Virus record (IMG/VR): IMGVR_UViG_3300024348_000092
Location: 1-43,511 of that record
Direction: 5' to 3' (one strand)
Source of the DNA: a virus
DNA: 43,511 nucleotides
Shown: positions 1 to 7,848 of the stretch, piece by piece
Position numbering within the stretch: the stretch's first letter is position 1
Layout: each line of letters starts with the position of its first letter
Notes under the pieces: model-generated
Databases searched by the model: none
What the model was told of the DNA's origin: nothing
What the model saw: only the letters and a program-made list of their open reading frames with translations
Program-made: the position numbers and the translations under genes

Positions 1-1
1 T

Positions 2-127
2 GTGACTTTATGTCATACGCATCATTTAAAGCTGCATTCAATTTATGGTAAAGATCCCTCGCTAGGAACTGCTAAAAAGCAAATGCGTTGGGTAGAGATT
101 CAAAGAGAAAAACATGGCTTGGTATAA
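2..127 (+). CDS. HNH endonuclease, C-terminal end (partial)
   Basis: An open frame enters from the left edge and ends at 125-127, giving 41 residues. It contains LCHTHHLKLHSIYG, the Cys-x-x-His-His...His pattern that closes the HNH (beta-beta-alpha-Me) nuclease fold of small phage endonucleases. HNH proteins commonly sit beside terminase and portal genes in HK97-like phages and assist the packaging nuclease; that role is inferred from position. The frame overlaps the portal start by 14 bases. Only the end is visible, so the family call rests on this one motif. Confidence 0.55.
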   Translation: MTLCHTHHLKLHSIYGKDPSLGTAKKQMRWVEIQREKHGLV

Positions 128-1304
128 CAATATTTTTAAAGGAGCGAATGCAGAGAAACTAAACCCTGCTCAGTTCCATGACATAGGAACCGTGGAAAGC
201 TCTAGAGAAGATACTCTAAGCTATGAACGTGCCTATGAGCAATTAGAGATTGTAAATCGTGGCGTAAACATGATCGTAGATGATGTAGCCGAGATTCCTA
301 CTCTCGTTAAGCCCAATACTAGCACTAAAGGTGTTATTAAAGGCATAAAAAGAGTTAAGGTAGAGTCCCTACTCAATAGAGAGCCAAATCCCTATCAAGA
401 TGTCAACTCTTTTCGTAGAAACTTAATTACAGATTTTTTAATTGATGGTAATATCTTTGTCTACTTTGATGGTGCTTATATGTATCATCTTCCTGCAGAT
501 AAGGTTACTGTTCATGCAGATGAAGATACTTATGTGTCTCACTATTCACTACATGATGTAGATTTTACTGTTGATGAAATTATACACGTTAAAGAGAACT
601 CTTTCCACTCTATATATCGTGGAGTTCCTCGTTTAAGTCCTGCAGCGCGTACAATGAATCTTGTATCTTCTATGCGTAAATTTCAGGATAACTTCTTTAA
701 GAATGGTGCTGTTCCCGGACTTGTACTTAAGTCACCGAACACCCTTTCTGATAAAATTAAAGATCGTATGATCTTAGCTTGGCAACAGCGTTATAGACCT
801 GATGCGGGTGGCAGACGACCTTTAATTTTAGACGGTGGCATCGAAGTAGATGCGATTTCAAATGTAAGTTTTAAAGAATTGGATTTTCAAAATGCTATTT
901 TAGAAAATGAAAAAATCATTTTAAAGGCACTCGGAATCCCTCCAATTCTTTTAGATTCTGGCAACAACGCTAATATTCGCCCGAATTTACGACTCTACTA
1001 TTTGGAGACTATACTTCCTATCGTTCGAAAAATTAATTTTGCAATGACTCGATTCTATGGTTTTGAGTGTGTTGAAGATATTACCGAGATCCCCGCTCTA
1101 CAGCCAGAGTTGAGGGATGCATCAGCATATTATACGTCATTAGTAAATGGTGGTATTATAACTGCAGCTGAAGCTCGGGAAAGGTTAGGATTCCCTGCAA
1201 TAGATGGAACAGAAGAAATTAGAGTACCTGCAAATATAGCAGGTTCAGCCGCCAACCCCGACGAGGGTGGTAGACCAGTTGAGGAGACTGCAGATGAAGG
1301 GTAA
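114..1304 (+). CDS. Portal protein (HK97 gp3-like)
   Basis: This 396-residue protein has the layout of the HK97-type portal, the dodecameric ring at one capsid vertex through which DNA enters and leaves. Recognisable parts are the N-terminal stretch of short strands (residues about 35-150), the central GVPRLSPAARTM-like helix preceding a KFQDNFFKNGAVPG segment (about 175-205), and the stem region with LGIPPILLDSGNNAN (about 275-290). The length is normal for the family. The C-terminus is acidic and low in complexity (PDEGGRPVEETADEG). The gene lies just upstream of the protease-capsid gene, the standard HK97 order, and its end overlaps the next start by 11 bases. Confidence 0.93.
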   Translation: MAWYNNIFKGANAEKLNPAQFHDIGTVESSREDTLSYERAYEQLEIVNRGVNMIVDDVAEIPTLVKPNTSTKGVIKGIKRVKVESLLNREPNPYQDVNSFRRNLITDFLIDGNIFVYFDGAYMYHLPADKVTVHADEDTYVSHYSLHDVDFTVDEIIHVKENSFHSIYRGVPRLSPAARTMNLVSSMRKFQDNFFKNGAVPGLVLKSPNTLSDKIKDRMILAWQQRYRPDAGGRRPLILDGGIEVDAISNVSFKELDFQNAILENEKIILKALGIPPILLDSGNNANIRPNLRLYYLETILPIVRKINFAMTRFYGFECVEDITEIPALQPELRDASAYYTSLVNGGIITAAEARERLGFPAIDGTEEIRVPANIAGSAANPDEGGRPVEETADEG

Positions 1305-1656
1305 TAGAATAAAAATACATAAGGCAATCAAGCTTTTAGCAGCATTTTTTCTAAGAGAAAAGAAGTTGTATACTGAGCACGATTATATTGCCTTAGGCAA
1401 TCGTCAACCTGTAGCTGGTACCACTATTCGGTATATCTTTGGTGGATACCCAGGAATGATAACTTGTATGAAACAAAGCGCATATTGGGAAGAGCTTAAG
1501 CAAATGCATAATAGTAAGCCCTCTCCTAAACCCGTAGAACCTGTAGCTGCACCTCAGGTTGAAGTACCAAAGCCAGTACAACCTAAGCCTGCACCTAAGG
1601 CCGCGGTTAAGCCTGCTGTTAAACCAGCAGTTACAGAGGGCAAAGATAATGAATAA
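1294..1656 (+). CDS. Small unknown protein with Pro/Lys-rich tail, between portal and protease
   Basis: A protein of 120 residues from the ATG at 1294, chosen because GAGGAG lies 7 bases upstream; a longer GTG start at 1267 lacks that support. Residues 1-75 look globular (basic helix then a short mixed region). Residues 78-120 are a Pro/Ala/Lys-rich tail with repeated KP and PKP motifs, probably disordered. It overlaps the portal end by 11 bases and the protease start by 8, so translation of the three is coupled. I recognise no family. A head-assembly or packaging accessory role is suggested only by position. Confidence 0.7.
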   Translation: MKGNRIKIHKAIKLLAAFFLREKKLYTEHDYIALGNRQPVAGTTIRYIFGGYPGMITCMKQSAYWEELKQMHNSKPSPKPVEPVAAPQVEVPKPVQPKPAPKAAVKPAVKPAVTEGKDNE

Positions 1657-3634
1657 AATCTTTAATCTTACCTCTACCTTTAAAGCTCTTGAAAGTGATG
1701 ATGGATCTATCATGATTCGGGGCATGGCAAGCACAGCTGACTTTGATCGCGCGGGTGACTCCATCTCAGCAGAAGCTTGGCAGAAAGGTGGACTAAAGAA
1801 CTTTGAAAAAAATCCAATTATTCTATTTAATCATGACTATGATAGACCTATTGGTAGAGCAACCGGCATGAAGGCAGGAGATCTAGGCCTAGAGTTGGAA
1901 GCAAAAATCAGCAAGTCGGCACCTGCCAACGTAGCTGAGCTAGTAAAAGACGGTGTTCTTGGGGCCTTTTCCGTAGGTTTCCGAGTCAAGGATGCTGATT
2001 ATATTAAGGAAACCGACGGATTAATGATTAAGGACGCTGAGTTATTTGAGGTATCAGTTGTATCTGTACCGTGCAATCAAGCAGCTACTTTTTCGCTCGC
2101 GAAGTCTTTTGACTCTACTGAAGAGTACGAAGAATTCAAAAAAACTTTCACTAATCGTGTAGATCTAGCAGGTCAGTCTCTGGCTAAGGATGAAGTTATT
2201 ACTTCGGGAATAGCTAGTGACAACACACCTAAAAGCGCGGACAACTCCGCAGATCAGGAGATCAAGATGGATAATCAAAACATCGACTTGGAAGCTTTTG
2301 CAAAGAAGGTAGCAGAAGATACTGCTGCAAAAATCGCAATGAAGCAAGCCGAGCAAAAAGCAGCTGAGAAACTCGAAGCTGAGAAACAAGCTGAAATTGT
2401 TGAAGCACAGGACATCAAAGTTAAGACTGGTATTCAGTCTGGCGTTGAAGCTCTTATGGCTGATATGGAGTCAAAAATGGCTGAGAAAGATGCAGACATC
2501 GCATCTATCGTAGCACAACACAAAAGCGATTTGGAAGAGAAGTCTTCTGAAATCGAAGCTATGCAAAATAGCAAGAAAAGCTTCCAGAACCGTGGCGGCG
2601 ATTTAACTAAGTTTGGTAAGGAATTCCTCCATGCCTCTGTACTTGGTAAAATCACTGGTAAGGGCTGGAACACTAAGTTCGCACAAGATCTTAAAGAAAA
2701 AGTAGGTGTTCAGTTCGACACTAACGCTGGTACTTTAGATACTATCGTTTCAACTACTTTTGAAGAAGAAGTTAGACTTTCTCAGAAAGTTGCTGGACTC
2801 TTCAGAGAGCTAGCTGTTAATTCTGGTGCAACTGTACTTCCTTTGATGGATGACACTAACGCTGCAACTTTCTCTTCAGGCGGAATTGGTGATGGTATCC
2901 TTGAGAACCGTACCCAAGTAGCTGCTAACGAGTTTGAATTGCGTGAAGTAACTGCACTTGCTAAGCGTCTTATCTCTGGTACCTATATTGGTGCTGATAC
3001 TGACGAGCAAGTCGTTGTAACTATCCTTCCAATGATCTTGTCAGCTCTAGCTCGTGCTCACGCTCGTGCAATTGATGGCGCATTTACTATTGGTAACTCT
3101 AGTATTGTAGGTCTTGTTGGTGGAGCTGGTACTGATGGATCTGGTTCTTTCTTAGCCGGTGATTCAACTACTGTAACTGACTTAGCTGTTAACGGTTCTG
3201 TGAACCTTACTGCTGCTAACTTAATGTCAGCTCGTGGCGAAATGGGCAAGTATGGTATTAACCCTGCTGATGTTGCTTACATCGTCAACATGGAAGAGTA
3301 CTACAACTTAGTAAATGATCCTGCTTTCTCTGATGTTAGCGAAGTTGGTTCTGATCTAGCTGCTAAGGTAACTGGTACTATGGGTTCTGTTTATGGATCT
3401 CCAGTTGTCGTATCTGATCACTTCTCTCGTGCTGCGAACAAGACAGCTGCTTGTGCTGTTAACGTTCACAACTATGTTGTTCCACGTCTACGTGGTGTTA
3501 ACATCGAAAGTGATTACGAGACTGCAAACCAGCGTACTGCTGTTGTTGCATCTCAGTCACTCGGATTCACCGAGCTTTATGCGGGCGCTGTTGGCGACCT
3601 TCCTTCTGTTCGTATTGAATACGCTGCATCTTAA
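1649..3634 (+). CDS. Prohead protease-major capsid protein fusion
   Basis: A single 661-residue frame from ATG 1649. Residues 1-170 are an HK97-type prohead protease: His62 in ILFNHD, Ser108 in GAFSVGF and the following ELFEVSVVSVP strand are the expected catalytic-core motifs. Residues about 207-320 are a charged, Ala/Glu/Lys-rich coiled coil matching the delta (scaffold) domain. Residues about 330-661 are an HK97-fold capsid protein. Normally these are two genes. AGGAG at 2256-2260 followed 6 bases later by an in-frame ATG at 2267 should also give the capsid precursor on its own. A UUCG terminator follows immediately. Start 1649 overlaps the previous gene by 8 bases; its Shine-Dalgarno is modest, so the internal start may be the stronger one. 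Confidence 0.92.
   Translation: MNKIFNLTSTFKALESDDGSIMIRGMASTADFDRAGDSISAEAWQKGGLKNFEKNPIILFNHDYDRPIGRATGMKAGDLGLELEAKISKSAPANVAELVKDGVLGAFSVGFRVKDADYIKETDGLMIKDAELFEVSVVSVPCNQAATFSLAKSFDSTEEYEEFKKTFTNRVDLAGQSLAKDEVITSGIASDNTPKSADNSADQEIKMDNQNIDLEAFAKKVAEDTAAKIAMKQAEQKAAEKLEAEKQAEIVEAQDIKVKTGIQSGVEALMADMESKMAEKDADIASIVAQHKSDLEEKSSEIEAMQNSKKSFQNRGGDLTKFGKEFLHASVLGKITGKGWNTKFAQDLKEKVGVQFDTNAGTLDTIVSTTFEEEVRLSQKVAGLFRELAVNSGATVLPLMDDTNAATFSSGGIGDGILENRTQVAANEFELREVTALAKRLISGTYIGADTDEQVVVTILPMILSALARAHARAIDGAFTIGNSSIVGLVGGAGTDGSGSFLAGDSTTVTDLAVNGSVNLTAANLMSARGEMGKYGINPADVAYIVNMEEYYNLVNDPAFSDVSEVGSDLAAKVTGTMGSVYGSPVVVSDHFSRAANKTAACAVNVHNYVVPRLRGVNIESDYETANQRTAVVASQSLGFTELYAGAVGDLPSVRIEYAAS
2256..2269 (+). 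promoter_or_regulatory. Internal ribosome binding site for the capsid precursor
   Basis: AGGAG at 2256-2260, a six-base spacer, then ATG at 2267-2269, in frame with the fusion gene (206 codons after ATG 1649). It is closer to consensus than the site of the full-length protein. Confidence 0.65.
2267..3634 (+). CDS. Major capsid protein precursor from internal in-frame start
   Basis: Predicted second product of the protease-capsid gene, 455 residues beginning MDNQNIDLEAF. The evidence is AGGAG six bases before ATG 2267, exactly in frame and exactly at the boundary between the protease part and the delta coiled coil. The product has the normal size and layout of an HK97-like capsid precursor: about 110 residues of coiled-coil scaffold that the protease should remove, then the capsid fold. 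Making capsid separately would solve the stoichiometry problem of a 1:1 fusion. Whether it is the main capsid source is an inference. Confidence 0.65.
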   Translation: MDNQNIDLEAFAKKVAEDTAAKIAMKQAEQKAAEKLEAEKQAEIVEAQDIKVKTGIQSGVEALMADMESKMAEKDADIASIVAQHKSDLEEKSSEIEAMQNSKKSFQNRGGDLTKFGKEFLHASVLGKITGKGWNTKFAQDLKEKVGVQFDTNAGTLDTIVSTTFEEEVRLSQKVAGLFRELAVNSGATVLPLMDDTNAATFSSGGIGDGILENRTQVAANEFELREVTALAKRLISGTYIGADTDEQVVVTILPMILSALARAHARAIDGAFTIGNSSIVGLVGGAGTDGSGSFLAGDSTTVTDLAVNGSVNLTAANLMSARGEMGKYGINPADVAYIVNMEEYYNLVNDPAFSDVSEVGSDLAAKVTGTMGSVYGSPVVVSDHFSRAANKTAACAVNVHNYVVPRLRGVNIESDYETANQRTAVVASQSLGFTELYAGAVGDLPSVRIEYAAS

Positions 3635-3652
3635 TTGTAGAAGAGTAATAAA

Positions 3653-3678
3653 ACTTGGGGGTTCGCCCCCGAGTTTTT
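3653..3678 (+). terminator. Rho-independent terminator after the capsid gene
   Basis: Stem ACTTGGGGG / CCCCCGAGT (9 pairs, one G-T) closed by a TTCG tetraloop and followed by a T tract. It lies 18 bases after the capsid stop. No promoter follows before the adaptor gene at 3699, so downstream head-tail genes probably depend on read-through, making this an attenuator after a very abundant protein. Confidence 0.9.
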
Positions 3679-3698
3679 ACTAATGGACTTATGACCTT

Positions 3699-4286
3699 AT
3701 GGCAAATTTAATAACACTAGACGAATACAAGATTTCTGAGAAGATTGAAAGCTCAAAGGAAGATGCTCGCCTAGACACTATTATAACCTCTGTGAGTCAA
3801 TTAGTAAAAACTTACTGTAATAATACTTTTGTAGACTATTATGCTTCAAATAAAGTAGAATACTTTAATAACCACTTTAATGTTACTTCTATTCAGTTAG
3901 AAGAAAGCCCTGTAACTACTGTTGTTTCTGTAAAAGAGCGGAGTGGTATAGCCTCGGATTACACAACGTTAGTGGTTGATGTAGACTATTATGTAGATAC
4001 TTCAACAGATAGTATCTTTAGATCTAATGGGTCAAATGGCTTTACGTATTGGCCTCTTGGACCAGGAGCTGTAGAAGTTACATATAAAGCAGGATATTCA
4101 GAATGTCCCGCTGATCTACAGTTAGCTGTGATTGATTTAATAACTTATTATGCTAAAGATGAGCATAAGGGGCGCCAAACCATGGCAGGAGCTAGTATAC
4201 AAAATCAATCTTCCTCTAGTCAACGTAATAACGTAGCGTTCCCAGACCATATTAAAAGAGTCTTGGATCTATATAAGAACTTCTAA
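3699..4286 (+). CDS. Head-tail adaptor (HK97 gp6-like connector)
   Basis: A protein of 195 residues of the phage head-tail connector type. This family forms a ring beneath the portal and prepares the head for tail attachment. Supporting features are the N-terminal helical segment with KEDARLDTIITSVSQLVKTYCNN (a shorter core is used here as the marker), a beta-rich middle with PVTTVVSVKER, and the late ADLQLAVIDLITYYAKDE helix typical of gp6-like proteins. The length is normal or slightly long. It starts shortly after the capsid terminator with a weak Shine-Dalgarno and ends in a TAATG overlap with the next gene. Confidence 0.75.
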   Translation: MANLITLDEYKISEKIESSKEDARLDTIITSVSQLVKTYCNNTFVDYYASNKVEYFNNHFNVTSIQLEESPVTTVVSVKERSGIASDYTTLVVDVDYYVDTSTDSIFRSNGSNGFTYWPLGPGAVEVTYKAGYSECPADLQLAVIDLITYYAKDEHKGRQTMAGASIQNQSSSSQRNNVAFPDHIKRVLDLYKNF

Positions 4287-5578
4287 TGGCGAAAATTAAC
4301 CTATCAAAAGCCAGGTTACGATTAGAGCAATTAATACAAGATCAAGTTGATGGTATAAGCGTAAGATCTAAATACATAAGAAGAATTATTGATAAAAACC
4401 CAGATGTCAAACAAATTATGCTACTAGACGAAGCCTATGAGAAAAGGTATGAATCATTTATAGATTCGTATAATAAAGCATCTGAGGGAATGAGTGAGGA
4501 AGAGCTTAAAAGTAATTCTAATAAGATGTTTGAGCACGGAGGTAGAAAGTTCTCCTTTAAAACAGGGCAGCAGACAAAAGAGCAGACTCAAAATTTTAGG
4601 CAGATAAATCGCCTACGAAATAAATTAATACCGGAATTGCAAGAAAACTATCAGCTAGGGCATAAAGATATCAGTATTTTAAGAGGTAATATATCTTTAG
4701 TACTTCAAAAAATGTCTACTAAAGACCCGAGAAGAAAAGAACTATTAGCTCTATATTTAATTGTAAGCGAAATAGATAAAATGGATAAAATACAGGGAAC
4801 AGGTCAAGAAAATAAGCTGCAACTGATTGAAAAGTTAAAATCCATAGCCGAAACAGCGCCCGATGTATCTATAGAGTGGAAAAAAGATGCAGACATTATG
4901 AAAGGCCTTAGTGGCACTATACGCCTAGAGGCAGAGCATGAAGAATTAAATCAGTTTAAAGGTCGTTTGTCTTCTTGGGTAGGGGGTGTTTTTTCAGAGG
5001 TTATAAAGGGCAATACTGAAGCATTTAAAAAGAATTTTGAGGACGTAGACATACTGAACCTACAAGGCTCGCCCACTATATTACAAGATATAGAAAAGCA
5101 GTTTGTAGAGACATTAGACCCTTCAAAAAAGAGAAAGAAACCAAAAAAGACAAGCACAAAAAAGACTATTAAGTCCAAAAGTGCAAAAGTTTCAAAGGTT
5201 TCTCGAAAGAAGTTAAAAAAACCTAGAACTAGAGCAAATGCACGTAGAGGGGCAGCAAGCCAGCCCTTACACTTAATAGGTTTAATTAACAAAGAATTAC
5301 CGAACACAGTAAGAAAGAATATGGGGGCTCCAGGACTCGAAAACCAAACTGGAAGATTTGCAGCAAGTGTAGAAGTAACAGACGTAGTTCAAACTCCAAA
5401 AGGATTCCCAAGTTTTGGGTATACTTATCAAAAGAATCCTTATCAAGTGTTTGAAGACGGTATAGGTACTCCGCCTTGGGCAGATGGAAATAGAGACCCT
5501 CGCGAATTAATTGATAGGTCTATTCGAGAAATTGCAGCAAAGTTCGCAATCGGAAGATTCTACACTAGGAGAGTATAA
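4286..5578 (+). CDS. Neck/tail-completion-like protein with long N-terminal and Lys-rich extensions
   Basis: A protein of 430 residues. Only residues about 325-430 resemble the HK97 gp10/tail-completion type (small joining proteins of 110-150 residues): an N-terminal helix with LINKELPNTVRKNMG, then strands and the FEDGIGTPPWADG segment and a last helix. Residues 1-275 are mostly charged helix with no family I recognise. Residues 279-322 are an extreme Lys/Arg/Ser/Thr linker beginning KKRKKPKKTSTKK, which could bind DNA or the negatively charged portal channel. TAATG overlaps join it to both neighbours. The joining-protein role is supported by its place between adaptor and tail terminator; the extension has no assigned function. 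Confidence 0.6.
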   Translation: MAKINLSKARLRLEQLIQDQVDGISVRSKYIRRIIDKNPDVKQIMLLDEAYEKRYESFIDSYNKASEGMSEEELKSNSNKMFEHGGRKFSFKTGQQTKEQTQNFRQINRLRNKLIPELQENYQLGHKDISILRGNISLVLQKMSTKDPRRKELLALYLIVSEIDKMDKIQGTGQENKLQLIEKLKSIAETAPDVSIEWKKDADIMKGLSGTIRLEAEHEELNQFKGRLSSWVGGVFSEVIKGNTEAFKKNFEDVDILNLQGSPTILQDIEKQFVETLDPSKKRKKPKKTSTKKTIKSKSAKVSKVSRKKLKKPRTRANARRGAASQPLHLIGLINKELPNTVRKNMGAPGLENQTGRFAASVEVTDVVQTPKGFPSFGYTYQKNPYQVFEDGIGTPPWADGNRDPRELIDRSIREIAAKFAIGRFYTRRV

Positions 5579-6030
5579 TGGCATCAAGAGATTTTACAAC
5601 GCGACGATTAGGCATTGTAGATGGCCTTGTTAGCAAATTAAAAGATATAGACGGGTCAGGAGCATATTTAACAAATTTAAATCAAAATGTTTCTCCTCGT
5701 TTAAAGTTTTGGGATGAGGTGGAGGAGTTTCCTGCAGTTCACCTAAATGCAGGCTCTGAAACACGACAGTATCAGGGCGGCGGACAAAAAGATAGGTTTT
5801 TAACCGTCACTATAAGATGTTATGTTCAAGCAGAAGATGCTGTACAAGCTCTAGACGAACTACTAGAAGATGTCGAAACAGTGGTAGAAGAAAACTCTCG
5901 TTTACTGTATAAAGATCGCAATAACGCAGATCAATATACTCACCAAATCACAGTCATTAGTATTGATACTGATGAAGGTGTATTAGAGCCAATGGGTGTC
6001 GGAGAGATGCTTTTAGAGGTTCATTATTAG
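5578..6030 (+). CDS. Tail terminator protein (gpU-like)
   Basis: A protein of 150 residues with the features of siphophage tail terminators, which form the hexameric ring that stops tail-tube growth and joins the tail to the head: an N-terminal helix (RRLGIVDGLVSKLKDID), FPAVHLNAGSE, a strand carrying RFLTVTIRCYV, an acidic helix with ALDELLEDVETVVEEN, and final strands ending EMLLEVHY. The size is right for the family and the position, directly before the tail tube, is diagnostic. Its start is in a TAATG overlap with the previous gene. Confidence 0.75.
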   Translation: MASRDFTTRRLGIVDGLVSKLKDIDGSGAYLTNLNQNVSPRLKFWDEVEEFPAVHLNAGSETRQYQGGGQKDRFLTVTIRCYVQAEDAVQALDELLEDVETVVEENSRLLYKDRNNADQYTHQITVISIDTDEGVLEPMGVGEMLLEVHY

Positions 6031-6093
6031 AAAATACTGGCACGAATAAAAATTCACGTCCATGTCTTTTCAAGATAACATAGGAGATTAACT

Positions 6094-7248
6094 ATGGCCG
6101 ATAATTTATTTTTTAGCAGAGATACCAGAGTAATTGTATCAGACAGACACGCGTCTGCTCCTACATACTGGGAGATACCCGTACTTGACGGATTCTCTTT
6201 CTCTCAAGCAACAAACACTTCAGAGATTACTCTGAATGAAATGGAAGCAGCAGCAGGCGGAAGCCGTAGAGGTCGTCGTATGTTTAACGACTCTTACGCA
6301 CCGGCTGAGTGGTCTTTCTCAACTTATGCACGACCTTTTACATCAGCACCTGGGAGCGGTACTGTATGGGAAAATACAGGTTGTGATGCACATATACACT
6401 GTGTCGAAGAGGCGCTATGGGCTGCTTTAGTAGCAAATGACGTATTCACAAAATCTGCAAGTACAACTGAAGCAGAGTGGGCAGGGACTAATGTTCAAAG
6501 TACTACTTCTGGTTTGACTATTGGTTTCGGTGGTTCAAATGTTTCAAATCTTAAAGTTTTAGACATTTACTTTGTAATGGGACAAGGAACTTTTGTTTCA
6601 GGTACTCATACTATTTATAAACTAGACGGAGCAGTAGTTAACTCAGCAGGTATTGATTTTGATCTTGACGGCATCAGTACTATTAACTGGGCTGGTTTTG
6701 CTTCGATGATCACTGAAGTAACCGCGTTACCTACTGTAACTATTAATGAAGGATACGATGCTACAAATAACTTTATTCGTAACCGTCTAACCACATTAAC
6801 AGCAACTGCAACAACAGCTGAAGATATTGTAGGCACTTATACCTTGACGCTAACTGGTGGTAGCCTTAACTTTGAAAACAATATTACTTTCCTTACTCCT
6901 GAAACTTTAGGTGTTATTAACCAGCCTATTGGTCATGTAACTGGAACTCGTAATATTGGTGGAAGCTTTACTTGCTACTTAAGTAATAGTACTGCTGGAA
7001 GTGCAGATCTTTGGGAAGATTTAATCGAATCTGATGAAACAATTACAAATGACTTTAACTTAGTATTTGATATTGGAGGAACTGCATCTCCAACTATGAA
7101 AGTTACTTTACCAACTTGTCACTTGGAAATTCCTACACACTCTATCGAAGATGTTATCTCTCTTGAGACTACCTTCCACGCTCTTCCGTCCACTATCGGT
7201 GGCGCAGATGAAGCAACGATTGTGTATGTTGGACCAGTACCTGCATAA
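6094..7248 (+). CDS. Major tail tube protein
   Basis: A 384-residue beta-rich protein starting MADNLFFSRDTRV, with an early SEITLNEMEAAAGGSRRGRR loop zone typical of siphophage tail tube proteins. It polymerises into the tail tube around the tape measure. It is longer than the usual 200-250 residues; residues about 130-260 (Thr/Ser/Gly-rich, with an SGLTIGFGGSN stretch) look like an added domain, perhaps exposed on the tail. Strong Shine-Dalgarno (ATAGGAG) is 9 bases upstream. It is bracketed by the tail terminator gene and the second UUCG terminator, as expected for the most abundant tail protein. Confidence 0.85.
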   Translation: MADNLFFSRDTRVIVSDRHASAPTYWEIPVLDGFSFSQATNTSEITLNEMEAAAGGSRRGRRMFNDSYAPAEWSFSTYARPFTSAPGSGTVWENTGCDAHIHCVEEALWAALVANDVFTKSASTTEAEWAGTNVQSTTSGLTIGFGGSNVSNLKVLDIYFVMGQGTFVSGTHTIYKLDGAVVNSAGIDFDLDGISTINWAGFASMITEVTALPTVTINEGYDATNNFIRNRLTTLTATATTAEDIVGTYTLTLTGGSLNFENNITFLTPETLGVINQPIGHVTGTRNIGGSFTCYLSNSTAGSADLWEDLIESDETITNDFNLVFDIGGTASPTMKVTLPTCHLEIPTHSIEDVISLETTFHALPSTIGGADEATIVYVGPVPA

Positions 7249-7270
7249 TAAGTTAGTCTGTAAGTACGCT

Positions 7271-7297
7271 AAAAAGGGGGCTTCGGCCCTCTTTTTT
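7271..7297 (+). terminator. Rho-independent terminator after the tail tube gene
   Basis: Stem AAAAAGGGGGC / GCCCTCTTTTT (11 pairs, one G-T) with a TTCG tetraloop and a T run, 22 bases after the tail tube stop. It ends the head/tube transcription unit just before the promoter at 7322. Confidence 0.93.
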
Positions 7298-7321
7298 CGT
7301 ACCCCTACTCAAAAATAGTTC

Positions 7322-7350
7322 TTGACTTTTATGTCTGTTTCCCCTATACT
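7322..7350 (+). promoter_or_regulatory. Sigma-70 promoter for the tail chaperone-to-J unit
   Basis: TTGACT at 7322-7327 and TATACT at 7345-7350 with the ideal 17-base spacer, in a gap directly after a terminator. Transcription would start near 7357, giving a leader of about 70 bases before the chaperone gene. The host vegetative polymerase should read it. Confidence 0.85.
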
Positions 7351-7362
7351 ATGTAATAAGAA

Positions 7363-7422
7363 ATGAAAGAACACATATTAGTTACTTTCTCTTTAGTCAC
7401 ACTATTTAATAACAAGGATTAA
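7363..7422 (+). CDS. Possible 19-residue leader peptide
   Basis: An ATG at 7363 opens a short frame (MKEHILVTFSLVTLFNNKD) whose stop at 7420-7422 overlaps the AAGGAT Shine-Dalgarno of the chaperone gene. It begins only a few bases after the expected transcription start and has no ribosome binding site. It may be chance. Confidence 0.15.
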   Translation: MKEHILVTFSLVTLFNNKD

Positions 7423-7425
7423 AAC

Positions 7426-7848
7426 ATGACAGATACACCTATTTCACTAGCGAGTCTTATGACCTCTAGTAAAACCGTAACAATAGACTTCCCTGGACAT
7501 AAGGGCATGACAGTAGATCTCTGTTATTTAGCCAGAGAAGAGTTAGTAAAACTTCGTAAAAGATGTATTTCTAGCAAATGGAATAAAAAAACTCATCAAC
7601 CAGAAGAAAGTTTAGATGAAGAAAAGTTCTTAGTAGAATATTGTAAAGCAGTAATCAAAGGATGGTCAGGCTTAAAATATAAGTACCTAGAAGAGCTTCT
7701 ATTGGTAGATGTTTCTGCTCTTGACCCCGAAGACGTACTTCCGTTTACACAGGATAACTCAGAATTACTTATGAGAAATGCAAGTGATTTTGACACTTGG
7801 GTTACTGAGACTGTGAGTGATCTCGAAAATTTTACTGGAAACAAGTAG
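7426..7848 (+). CDS. Tail assembly chaperone G-like protein
   Basis: A protein of 140 residues immediately upstream of the tape measure, where siphophages encode the chaperone (lambda gpG equivalent) that holds the tape measure soluble during tail assembly. It has an N-terminal strand-rich part (KTVTIDFPGHKGMTVDL), helices, and an acidic C-terminus ending DLENFTGNK. AAGGAT lies 6 bases upstream of the ATG. Near its end is an A AAT TTT slippery heptamer at 7827-7833 that extends it into the overlapping minus-one frame. The family is recognised by position, size and frameshift rather than by a strong sequence motif. Confidence 0.8.
   Translation: MTDTPISLASLMTSSKTVTIDFPGHKGMTVDLCYLAREELVKLRKRCISSKWNKKTHQPEESLDEEKFLVEYCKAVIKGWSGLKYKYLEELLLVDVSALDPEDVLPFTQDNSELLMRNASDFDTWVTETVSDLENFTGNK

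Noticed and set aside
6031-6093. Sigma-54-like (TGGCACG) or sigma-70 promoter before the tail tube gene
   Set aside because: The -12 GC element is missing and no -35/-10 pair with suitable spacing is present.
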